From the IMG/VR virus record IMGVR_UViG_3300042987_000307, positions 1 through 24,498 of that record: 24,498 bases of DNA; one strand, 5' to 3'. Numbering within the stretch: position 1 is the first letter of the stretch; every line of letters starts with the position of its first letter. The notes beneath the pieces are model-generated. The model ran no database searches. It had not been told where the DNA came from and saw only the letters and a program-made list of their open reading frames with translations. Both the position numbers and the translations under genes were made by a program. Source of the DNA: a virus. Shown one piece after another: positions 6,461 to 13,288 of this stretch.

Positions 6461-7464
6461 CAGGTCACCGTGTACCCGGCTGCGACAAGATCAGCCTTTT
6501 CTGTTTCGTCCACGAAATGTTCATGCCCGCCATAGTAAACCTTGCTGACTAGCGTGGGGTCTAACGGATCGGTGTTCGTGTAAACCCCGGTGTTGAGTTT
6601 GTAGATGTTGCGGGCGCGACCACCGCGCGCAAGTTTGGATAGGAACCATGATGCGTCGGACGGTTCGCGTCGATCAGCCCATGCGAACTGGTCGTCTGCC
6701 GGAGGACGGAAGATAAGACTCTTAGTCCAACCACCCGACGACTGGGTGCCTGCCCCAGAACCAGAAGCAGTTTTACTGAAGAACCGTATTCCCGTCGCAG
6801 ATGACGTGCCATCCCCTGAGCCGGTCGCGGTAACCACCGCCACCCGAACCGGTACCGCCGAACCATCACCGGCACCGCTACTAGAAGCCGTTCTAAGGGC
6901 CCTCAGAAGCCCTGCGGCGGTCGCTGAACCTTGTCCTGACCCCGAGGCTTGACGGGCGTTGCTCTTGCCTCCTAGAGCCGTAGAAGAACCAGTGCCCGAA
7001 CCGGTCGCCGTTCGAGGCGCAACGTGCCTGCCGTTCGCAATCTGAGTTCCCGCACCCGAACCCGTAGCCGTCCGAGGAACCTGACGTAAGACAGAAGCAG
7101 AACTTGAACCAATACCAGAACCGGTCGCTGTGCGAGGAACAATCCGTAGACCCGCAGCCGTGCCCGTTCCCGTGCCCGAACCCGTAGCCGTCCGAACATG
7201 AAGGATTCCGCCCAACGCAGACGATGAACCAGCACCAGACCCCGACGCAGTACGCGAACGAACCGTCAACCCAACCGCAGAACCAGCCCCCACCCCAGAA
7301 CCAGAAGCAGTACGAACAGCAACCAGCCGACCAGAAGCCGACTGGTTGCCCGTACCAGAACCCGTCGCCGTCTTAGCGACAGTATTGAAACCAACATAAA
7401 ACCGTGGCCCGCCCGTAAAGGCGAACGTGAAATCAGTCAGTTGGTCAAGTCTGGGGTCAGCCAC
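6460..7464 (-). CDS. Repeat-rich tail/fibre protein with ten 20-residue repeats
   Basis: A 334-residue protein in three parts. Residues 11-23 (DFTFAFTGGPRFY) form an N-terminal module shared with the propeller-like tail protein at 1229-3070. Residues 32-231 are ten consecutive 20-residue repeats of consensus (R)TATGSGxGxxSAxGxxxx, followed by a partial eleventh. Residues ~247-334 form the YYGGH...AGY domain that is duplicated in the next gene. The start is GTG preceded by a G-rich ribosome-binding sequence. The regular small-residue repeat suggests a long fibrous shaft or beta-solenoid between an attachment end and a terminal domain; this is inference. Confidence 0.78.
   Translation of the reverse strand: MADPRLDQLTDFTFAFTGGPRFYVGFNTVAKTATGSGTGNQSASGRLVAVRTASGSGVGAGSAVGLTVRSRTASGSGAGSSSALGGILHVRTATGSGTGTGTAAGLRIVPRTATGSGIGSSSASVLRQVPRTATGSGAGTQIANGRHVAPRTATGSGTGSSTALGGKSNARQASGSGQGSATAAGLLRALRTASSSGAGDGSAVPVRVAVVTATGSGDGTSSATGIRFFSKTASGSGAGTQSSGGWTKSLIFRPPADDQFAWADRREPSDASWFLSKLARGGRARNIYKLNTGVYTNTDPLDPTLVSKVYYGGHEHFVDETEKADLVAAGYTVT
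6727..7371 (-). repeat. 60-bp coding tandem repeat (ten full units plus a part)
   Basis: Ten consecutive 60-bp units encode 20-residue repeats, each opening with a T/Q-A-T/S-G/S-S-G pattern and usually ending in Arg; an eleventh breaks off after about 15 residues. Unit length is exact through the array, but the variable last third of each unit differs, so this is an old, diversified array rather than a recent expansion. Confidence 0.9.
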
Positions 7465-7476
7465 CCCCGCCCCCTA

Positions 7477-7845
7477 TCAGTCTAGGGAAAGCGTCAACGA
7501 AGTGATCTGGAACGTATCGCCAGCAGTCACCGCAGCCGACGACGACAAAGCCCCCGACCAAATACAGTTACCCGCCGTCGACGCATCCCACAAAGACCAA
7601 TGCGAATACGTCTCAGTCGTACTCACGTTCGTCCACTCCAACGTCGCAGACGTAGCAATTGAACCAGACGAAGCAGCAGCCCACGTCGCAGCCTTCCGAG
7701 TAGTTTCGGTAGCAGCGTTAGACGTGCCGTCCTCACCCGGATCGCCGGTATGCAACTTCACATACGTACCCGAAGGCGCAGTCCACGAAGCACGACCGGT
7801 CGCATGATCCAGAATCTTCAACTCAGCGTAGTTAGCAATACTCAC
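7477..7845 (-). CDS. Small structural protein, tail-fibre-associated type
   Basis: A 122-residue Thr/Ser/Ala-rich beta protein. The opening ANYAELKILDHATGRASW, then YVKLHTGDPGEDG (29-40), WSLWDASTAGN (83-93) and the ending AGDTFQITSLTLSLD match a pattern I recall in small phage virion proteins often labelled tail fibre. The start is GTG with AAGGAG 5 nt upstream. It is the first gene after the major capsid gene, from which it is separated by a strong hairpin, so its expression may be set lower than that of capsid. Decoration or appendage functions are both possible. Confidence 0.72.
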   Translation of the reverse strand: MSIANYAELKILDHATGRASWTAPSGTYVKLHTGDPGEDGTSNAATETTRKAATWAAASSGSIATSATLEWTNVSTTETYSHWSLWDASTAGNCIWSGALSSSAAVTAGDTFQITSLTLSLD

Positions 7846-7865
7846 AACAACTCCTTAGTGAGACA

Positions 7866-7905
7866 AGGGTCGGAGTACCACCCCGAAGGATGGCACCCCG
7901 ACCCT
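7866..7905 (-). terminator. 18-bp hairpin with UUCG loop after the capsid gene
   Basis: In leftward RNA the two 18-nt arms (7888-7905 and 7866-7883) pair at every position, three of the pairs being G-U, and enclose a UUCG tetraloop closed by C-G. No good U-tract follows (UGUCUCACU). It may act as an attenuating terminator or as a 3'-end stabiliser for capsid mRNA. In rightward RNA the three wobbles become A-C mismatches, so the structure favours the leftward transcript. Confidence 0.8.
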
Positions 7906-7918
7906 ACGCCGGATTGGA

Positions 7919-8875
7919 TTAGGCCAGCGACGAAGCCGACTCGATACGACGGAGCGAAGCCTCACGGAATCGCGAGTAGCCGCCCAGCCAGTACCAGCCG
8001 ATGGGCTGGAGACGAGCCAACGTGTCGGTCACGGGGCCACGCACGATCTTCGGCACGGCACCGTTACCATCGGTGATGGAGTGAGCCTTCGCGAGAGCCT
8101 GACGGCCCATGATGTGCGTGCAGTACACCTCGATGGTGCCGGTCGAACCGGAACCGTTTGAAGCGTTCTCGAACACCTTCGCGCGGGGCGTTTCGATGAA
8201 ACGGACACCTTCGAAGGCGCCGATCTCACCGTTGTAAATCTCCATCGTGTCCTGATACACGTGCGGGTCACGCCACGACGCGGCACCGGTCTCACGACGA
8301 AGGTCGTACGACACGTCCGGGTGGATGAAACCCATGTACAGGCCGTTGAAGGTTGCGGCGTTTGCCTTACGCAACTGGGCAGTCACCTTGCGAACGTCGT
8401 TCGCTTCGATGATGTCGGTTGCGGTGACGCTGGTACGACCCGTGGGGGTGGTGGTTCCACCGCCGCCGTAGATCACGTTGGTTCCACCGGCAAGCACGTC
8501 ACGGACGACCTGATCGATGGAGTCACCGGCGTTGTAACCAACCACGTTGGCGGCCACGCTGTCCACATCAAGGAACGAGGTGCCACGCAACTTGGCGGTC
8601 GTGATAACCGCGTTACCGTATTCACCGAGGGTCACCGTGACCTGCGAATCGCTGAGAGCGACAGCAGTAACATCGGTGGTCTCCGACAGGGTGCTGGTGG
8701 CAGCCGACAGATCGTTGAAGATCGTGAAGGTGACACCCGAACCGGGCATCGACTGGGCGGTGGGCTGGACATCGGCAGCCTGATCGAACAGAAGTTCGCT
8801 GCGGAGTGCGAAGTACGCAATCCGATCAAATGCGACCTGATCGACGGATACCGAACTGGTTTCTGTATAAGCCAT
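7919..8875 (-). CDS. Major capsid protein (N4-gp56-like, HK97 fold)
   Basis: A 318-residue protein forming the head shell. The N-terminal Y.ALRSELLFDQAA, then GVTFTIFNDLSAATSTLSE, VTVTLGEYGNAVITTAKLR and the DVDSVAANVVGYNAGDSID stretch are the features I know from the N4-gp56 family of major capsid proteins. The scaffold gene lies immediately upstream, as expected. The start is ATG with AAGGAG 9 nt upstream. The 37-nt gap before it can fold into competing hairpins around the ribosome-binding site, and a strong hairpin follows the stop. Abundant expression is expected from the nearby promoter at 9446-9473. No protease gene is visible in the window. Confidence 0.9.
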   Translation of the reverse strand: MAYTETSSVSVDQVAFDRIAYFALRSELLFDQAADVQPTAQSMPGSGVTFTIFNDLSAATSTLSETTDVTAVALSDSQVTVTLGEYGNAVITTAKLRGTSFLDVDSVAANVVGYNAGDSIDQVVRDVLAGGTNVIYGGGGTTTPTGRTSVTATDIIEANDVRKVTAQLRKANAATFNGLYMGFIHPDVSYDLRRETGAASWRDPHVYQDTMEIYNGEIGAFEGVRFIETPRAKVFENASNGSGSTGTIEVYCTHIMGRQALAKAHSITDGNGAVPKIVRGPVTDTLARLQPIGWYWLGGYSRFREASLRRIESASSLA

Positions 8876-8877
8876 TT

Positions 8878-8917
8878 GGGGGTTCTCCTTAGGGTTGGCC
8901 CCCTAACGGATGTTAGG
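8878..8917 (-). promoter_or_regulatory. Competing hairpins around the capsid ribosome-binding site
   Basis: Three copies of the TTAGG/CCTAA word are spaced so that two perfect 6-bp stems share one arm: 8889-8894 with 8901-8906, and 8902-8907 with 8912-8917. Only one can form at a time. The first pairs the CCCTAA that runs into the AAGGAG site of the capsid gene. A third option pairs G5 at 8878-8882 with C5 at 8899-8903, leaving the site in the loop. The second stem contains the scaffold stop codon. Confidence 0.5.
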
Positions 8918-9353
8918 AGGCTGCTTGGGCTTGGCGCATTTCGGCCAACAGCGAATCAACCTCAGCCGCGTTCTTGGCTTTGTTGATGCGGGTCACCCAA
9001 TCAACGGGGGCTTCTCCAGTTGTGTTCCCCTGCGCGGCTTGCTGGGTACGATCCCATGCCTTTGCTTCGGAAGCCAACTGTTCGGCCTTCGCGTCTCGGA
9101 TGATCTGCGCTTCGAGTGCGGCAGCCCTGATCGCATCGGCGGTGAGTTCTCCGTCGTAGCCCTTCATGAAGTATTTGGCTACTGGAAGGTTCGGGTCAAT
9201 CCCGGCTTCCATGAAAGCCAACTTTCGTGACGCTTCGGCGGCTTGCTCTGCCTTCTGCTTCAAGGCGGCGTTTTCGGATTCCAGTTGCTTCATCCTCTCG
9301 CGTAGAGGATTGCGACCCGACTCCGTTTCGTCGTACTCGATGCTGTCGTCCAT
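8913..9353 (-). CDS. Capsid scaffolding protein
   Basis: A 146-residue, Ala/Glu/Lys/Gln-rich, almost wholly helical protein. Residues ~14-50 form a strong coiled coil (LRERMKQLESENAALKQKAEQ), followed by AFMEAGIDPNLPVAKYFMKGYDGEL, a segment common in phage scaffolds, then a second helical region. Length, composition and position directly before the major capsid gene are all typical. The start is ATG with AAGGAG 8 nt upstream, and a promoter lies about 100 bp before it. It would guide capsid assembly and be removed before DNA packaging. Confidence 0.88.
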   Translation of the reverse strand: MDDSIEYDETESGRNPLRERMKQLESENAALKQKAEQAAEASRKLAFMEAGIDPNLPVAKYFMKGYDGELTADAIRAAALEAQIIRDAKAEQLASEAKAWDRTQQAAQGNTTGEAPVDWVTRINKAKNAAEVDSLLAEMRQAQAAS

Positions 9354-9480
9354 ATGTACACTCCTTTGCCCAAGTCACCCACGGAGGCATGGGAGACCGC
9401 TGCTTACTCCCCTTGCGGGGGTTCCTGCCTATTGGCATCGGATTGAGTATACCAGAGTTGTTGTTCTATGCAACTATCTG
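9354..9480 (-). promoter_or_regulatory. Untranslated leader before the scaffold-capsid genes
   Basis: A 127-bp gap, one of the two longest non-coding stretches in the late block. It contains the promoter at 9446-9473, a short G4/C4 hairpin with a 4-nt loop at 9409-9420, a possible CCCA/TGGG pairing around 9378-9393, and the AAGGAG site before the scaffold ATG. An open frame can be drawn through part of it but has no ribosome-binding site and no phage-like composition. Confidence 0.6.
9446..9473 (-). promoter_or_regulatory. Leftward promoter for scaffold and capsid genes
   Basis: On the minus strand TTGCAT (9468-9473) is followed after 16 bp by TATACT (9446-9451), preceded by TGG, giving an extended -10 (TGGTATACT). 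It lies in the non-coding leader of the scaffold gene. The leftward promoter before the terminase gene has the same TTGCA-N16-TATACT layout. Confidence 0.65.
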
Positions 9481-10578
9481 CTACTGGAGACCGGTGACGG
9501 TTGATCCTTGCCCGGCGAACGCTCCGCCGCCCTCGAAAACAGATGTACGTTCACGTGCGCGCTGACGGATACGCTGTTGTGCGGCAGCCGACGTGCCGAA
9601 GATACCAGCGATTTGTTCTTCTTGGGTGATCCCGGTTTCGGTGCTTCCGGCTAGCGGGTTGAACAGTTCTTGTGCCCCGGCGATGGTTTGGAAACCGGCC
9701 TGTGCTTGCTGTTGTCCGATACCAGCCATCGCGAGTTCTTCGGCTTGTGCGGCGGTGATTTCTTGTCCTGCCTGCAACTGGGCTTGACCGGCGATCTGCG
9801 CTGACTGTGCCTGCCGGGTGATGACTGGCAGGGTTCGTTCCGGGTCTAGGAAGTAGGCGGCCAACTGGCCTTCCGAAACTCCGTACAGTCGACGCATTTG
9901 GTTGACAACCTCAGGGTTGGCTTGCGATACGGCTTGGTAACCCTCGTTGATACGGGCGTTCAGTTCCGCAGGGGATACGTCATAGCCGATAAGAGTGGAC
10001 AGATCGTCGGCTGTGTCGAACAGGTCGGCGGGCATACCGGCAGATCGCATCAACTGGCGGTACGTATTTTCCAGCCCAATGTATTCCGCTTCGGACGGCA
10101 TATTCAGCCCTCTATTACGGCGAACTTCCATGCCTTTAAACCGTTCTTTATACTGATCTGTCTGGCGAATTTTTCCGATAAGTGCTGCTTCTGAAACAAC
10201 ATCTTCTTTAAAAATCAAATCGTTGACGAACCCTGTTAAAGATTCTAAACCATACTGGCTAAGAAGATTGTTGATTATATCCTTAGCAGATTCTTGTGCC
10301 TGCCTCTTAGCCTCTGCTGCGGCGGCGGCTTGCTGTTGTTGAAGAAACTCAAGATAAGCGTCTTGAGTCGGAACCACTTCTTCGGCGGCGGCCTGATCGC
10401 CCAATAAATAGTTCCCAGCGGCCACGCCACGGTCGCGACGGCGACGTGCTCGTTCTTCGTTATCACGTGCTTCTTGTTCTGCCTGTGCGGAAGTTATCTC
10501 TCCTCGCATTTGGCGACCATAAATATCAAGAGCCTTTTGCTGCTCTCTTTCTGGCATATCAGTATAGTCAATAGCCAT
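9481..10578 (-). CDS. Putative internal virion / tail-assembly protein (365 aa)
   Basis: A helical protein, Ala/Gln/Glu-rich. Residues 20-105 are charged helix (ARRRRDRGVAAG and a Gln/Ala run at 79-98). Residues ~165-255 carry SEAEYIGLENTYRQLMRSAG, YDVSPAELNARINEGY and RLYGVSEGQLAAYFLDPER, a segment I recall from large structural proteins of actinobacterial phages. The end (EGGGAFAGQG) is Gly-rich. The ATG overlaps the preceding TGA (TGATG). Residues ~84-150 are encoded by a noticeably AT-richer stretch (about 10125-10330). Its place before scaffold suggests a component that assembles inside or with the head; the exact role is unknown. Confidence 0.65.
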   Translation of the reverse strand: MAIDYTDMPEREQQKALDIYGRQMRGEITSAQAEQEARDNEERARRRRDRGVAAGNYLLGDQAAAEEVVPTQDAYLEFLQQQQAAAAAEAKRQAQESAKDIINNLLSQYGLESLTGFVNDLIFKEDVVSEAALIGKIRQTDQYKERFKGMEVRRNRGLNMPSEAEYIGLENTYRQLMRSAGMPADLFDTADDLSTLIGYDVSPAELNARINEGYQAVSQANPEVVNQMRRLYGVSEGQLAAYFLDPERTLPVITRQAQSAQIAGQAQLQAGQEITAAQAEELAMAGIGQQQAQAGFQTIAGAQELFNPLAGSTETGITQEEQIAGIFGTSAAAQQRIRQRARERTSVFEGGGAFAGQGSTVTGLQ

Positions 10579-12542
10579 CAGCCTGCTCCAAACATCTTCG
10601 CTAGACGATCAACAACATCATACGCCTTATTACGTGCGCCATCCGTATATTCATAACCAAACGACGGCGTAGAACGCAGATAATCAGCCCACTCGCCATA
10701 TGACATCTGCATCTGCTGACCCTTGCTGTCTTTCATCGTGAACGCGGCAGCCCACTTCGGATCGGTAAAATCCACCTGCGACGACGGGATTTCCAGAATG
10801 TTCGAGGCCATCTGCGCATACGGATCGGTCATCTGAGCAAACGTCAAACCTCGATCCAAACCAGACGATAAAGACGGATACAGGTTTTTCGCCAATCCAG
10901 AAATGTACGCTTGATACGACGCTTGGTTTTCCTCACCGGTTGCGATCTTGGCAACCCATTGGTTCACGAACGTATCGCTGACCGGCACCCCATACTGATT
11001 GGCGATGCTACGAACAGACTGACCGTAGAACCCCTGCCGAAGTTCCGACACACCACCAGTTGACTTCAACGCTTCCATACCGACAGCGTTGTTCAACAGT
11101 TGTTCTGTCCAACCGAACTTCAACGAATCCTCAGCCAACCGTGCCAGCGATGTATCGGGGAGACGCAGCCCAAGAGTCAACGCCGAATCTTTGATCGTTG
11201 CGATCCGAGCATCAATCTGCGACTGCAGGGTGGCTGGGTCACGAACCTTCTGTTCTTCCCACGCACGCGCCGAAGCAGTTGTCGTTTTCCACCACGTTGT
11301 CTGTTCCAGTTCGTATTGAAGTTTGTCTTGACTCCATTTGCTTTCCATCGCCCGACCGATAAGGCCACGCAACTCTGGGATGTTCTTGATGATCTCGTAA
11401 TAGCCGCCATATAGTTCAACAGCGGCTTGTTCCCAGTCGGCAGGGGTGGTCGGTGTTTGTGATGCGAGCCAAGCAAAGTCGATACCTGCGGGGAGTGTTA
11501 CACCGTTAGCGGTTACCGCACCACCGGCAGGGGCGGGAGTTGTGGTTGGGGTCGCGGTGGCCGGTGTGCCAGCCGCGGCAGGCGGGGTGGTGGTTGCGGG
11601 TTGACCGGCAGCCGGTGGCGTGACAGCCGGGGCAGGAGTGGCGCGCGATGCGCCTTCCGCTAACGCACCGAAGTCGATACCAGCGGGCAGTTGAACAGCA
11701 CCTTGATCGGTTGCGGCGATGGGCTGACCGGGTGCAAGAACACCTTGTTCACCACGCGCTGCGGCTGACACAGGGCCGGTACTGGGGGACGGGATCAATC
11801 CAGACGGGACATTCGCAGCACCAGCAGACGGACGACCACCAGCCATCGTTCCGCTAGCAGAAACAGGAGAAGTTGTCTGAATCTGTTGCGGTGTCGGGAT
11901 CGGAGGAAGAACATAACTTGGTGGCAGTTTGCCTGTTGAATCAATCGTATTGAGAAATCCGGTAAGTGTTTTCTGATCGGCTGTCAGTTTGGTAACCCAC
12001 GCCTGAGCGCGCGTATACGCTGTGGTATCCGTCGTGTTAGCAACAATCGTTTTTGCGAATTCGAGTTGCTGGCTGAAATTGGCGATGTATTGAACAAGTT
12101 TGTCTCGTTCTTGCTGGATGTTGACTCGTTGCGCTGCCGCTTCAGGCCCGAACACGCCAGCCATCTTCCGTTCTTCACGAATATTACGAAGGCTAGTTAG
12201 TTGATTCTGATATGCAGTTGGCGTGAGTTTCTTGCCTTGCCACGTATACGTGCCATCAGAGTTCTTTTTGAGACCTTCAAGTTGTGCGATCTGATTCGCC
12301 AACTCCTCGTTTGAGATGGTGTTAGCAGGGATGCGATTTTGTTCGCCGCCACCGGGAGATACCGCACCTCGTTGGGCGGGCGTGCTCGCTTTGGCTTGAT
12401 CGACTTCTGCCTTCTTTACAATGGATTCAGAAGTAACGATGCCGCCAGAAACCAACTGGTAATACCACTTGCCGTCAGACTTCAATACATAACGACCGGG
12501 GCCAGAGACATCAACAGTTTGAACAATCTTATTATCGGCCAT
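10578..12542 (-). CDS. Putative internal virion / tape-measure-like protein (654 aa)
   Basis: The protein has a short beta N-terminus (residues 5-42), a helical region (~75-200), a Pro/Thr/Ala-rich low-complexity linker (~205-350) and a helical C-terminal part (~365-654) with SKWSQDKLQYELEQTTWW and PSLSSGLDRGLTFAQMTDPY. The linker holds two copies of LPAGIDF (285-291 and 350-356) in similar contexts. I recall the WWKTT and DPYAQMASNIL-type patterns from tape-measure or internal proteins of actinobacterial phages. The start codon overlaps the preceding stop (TAATG) and the stop overlaps the next start. A DNA-ejection or inner-core role is inferred from position between portal and capsid genes. 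Confidence 0.65.
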   Translation of the reverse strand: MADNKIVQTVDVSGPGRYVLKSDGKWYYQLVSGGIVTSESIVKKAEVDQAKASTPAQRGAVSPGGGEQNRIPANTISNEELANQIAQLEGLKKNSDGTYTWQGKKLTPTAYQNQLTSLRNIREERKMAGVFGPEAAAQRVNIQQERDKLVQYIANFSQQLEFAKTIVANTTDTTAYTRAQAWVTKLTADQKTLTGFLNTIDSTGKLPPSYVLPPIPTPQQIQTTSPVSASGTMAGGRPSAGAANVPSGLIPSPSTGPVSAAARGEQGVLAPGQPIAATDQGAVQLPAGIDFGALAEGASRATPAPAVTPPAAGQPATTTPPAAAGTPATATPTTTPAPAGGAVTANGVTLPAGIDFAWLASQTPTTPADWEQAAVELYGGYYEIIKNIPELRGLIGRAMESKWSQDKLQYELEQTTWWKTTTASARAWEEQKVRDPATLQSQIDARIATIKDSALTLGLRLPDTSLARLAEDSLKFGWTEQLLNNAVGMEALKSTGGVSELRQGFYGQSVRSIANQYGVPVSDTFVNQWVAKIATGEENQASYQAYISGLAKNLYPSLSSGLDRGLTFAQMTDPYAQMASNILEIPSSQVDFTDPKWAAAFTMKDSKGQQMQMSYGEWADYLRSTPSFGYEYTDGARNKAYDVVDRLAKMFGAG

Positions 12543-13288
12543 TACTGCCCTCCGAACGCATTAAAAATCTGGTTCATATAACCCAAGAACTGATAGCCAT
12601 TAGCCTCAGTCGGCGCGACCTGCTGAGCGAACTGCTGAGCAAACACATCAGCCGACGCAACATCCTGCACCACACCACCACCCATAGCAGACTTCTGTGC
12701 AGAAACCTCAGCCGACTGATACGCCTGAACAAACCGATTCGCCTCATCAGTCGTGAACTCTCGGCCAATTGTCTGCTGAGCCACCTGACGGGCGACAGCC
12801 TTCAAATCGTCAGTCGATGACACACGGTAACGAGGCGCATACCCGCCACCACCACCATAGTTCGGCATATTCTTCTGCATCTCAGTTAACGCACGACTCG
12901 AAGTCACACCCAACGTGTTTGAATAATCCAACCAGTTTTGGATTGCATCAATATCGTTACCGAAACTGCGGTCGCCACGATAGAAACCTTTGCTCTTGAG
13001 AACGCCCATGATGCTTTCACGCGAATCTGGGCTGAGGTTTCCCCATACCGACTTCGCGTAATCCTCGCTGGTGTCATAAAACGTCAGGTTCGTAATGTTG
13101 TTGTTGTCGTCAACAAGATTATTGCCGGTGTAGGGGCGCATACCATGAGAACCCTGACGGGCGATACGCGGAGGTGGGTTGTAGACCGGCTGGTTTGAAG
13201 CCATCGATCCCATCGGAACCGCGCCGATAGCAGCAAGAATCTGGTTGATGCCAGAATCCTGTGCGCCAGTATCTTGACCGTCACTCAT
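12542..13288 (-). CDS. Virion-associated protein (248 aa), unknown function
   Basis: A protein with a Pro/Asn/Gly-rich N-terminus (1-60), then an alpha-helical unit (EDYAKSVWGNLSPDSRESIM, LKSKGFYRGDRSFGNDIDAI) that recalls small domains of tape-measure complexes, a Gly run (GGGGGY), and a second helical unit (STDDLKAVARQVAQQTIGRE...DEANRFVQAYQSAE). The ATG at 13288 is preferred over a TTG one codon upstream, because it forms a TGATG overlap with the preceding gene and has GGGGTGA before it. The same arrangement of units is known to me from actinophage structural clusters, but no enzymatic activity is visible. Confidence 0.62.
   Translation of the reverse strand: MSDGQDTGAQDSGINQILAAIGAVPMGSMASNQPVYNPPPRIARQGSHGMRPYTGNNLVDDNNNITNLTFYDTSEDYAKSVWGNLSPDSRESIMGVLKSKGFYRGDRSFGNDIDAIQNWLDYSNTLGVTSSRALTEMQKNMPNYGGGGGYAPRYRVSSTDDLKAVARQVAQQTIGREFTTDEANRFVQAYQSAEVSAQKSAMGGGVVQDVASADVFAQQFAQQVAPTEANGYQFLGYMNQIFNAFGGQ

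Noticed and set aside
6727-7371. Regular 60-bp repeats as a possible CRISPR array
   Set aside because: The units are adjoining, diverged and maintain one reading frame; there are no conserved-repeat/unique-spacer units and no cas genes.
8261-8986. Long rightward open frame (241 codons) opposite the major capsid gene
   Set aside because: It is a shadow of the capsid codon bias: no ribosome-binding site, Gly/Val/His-rich random-looking protein, and the capsid frame has clear family features.
9196-9438. Leftward open frame starting in the scaffold leader
   Set aside because: It has no ribosome-binding site, overlaps the scaffold gene in another frame and has atypical composition.
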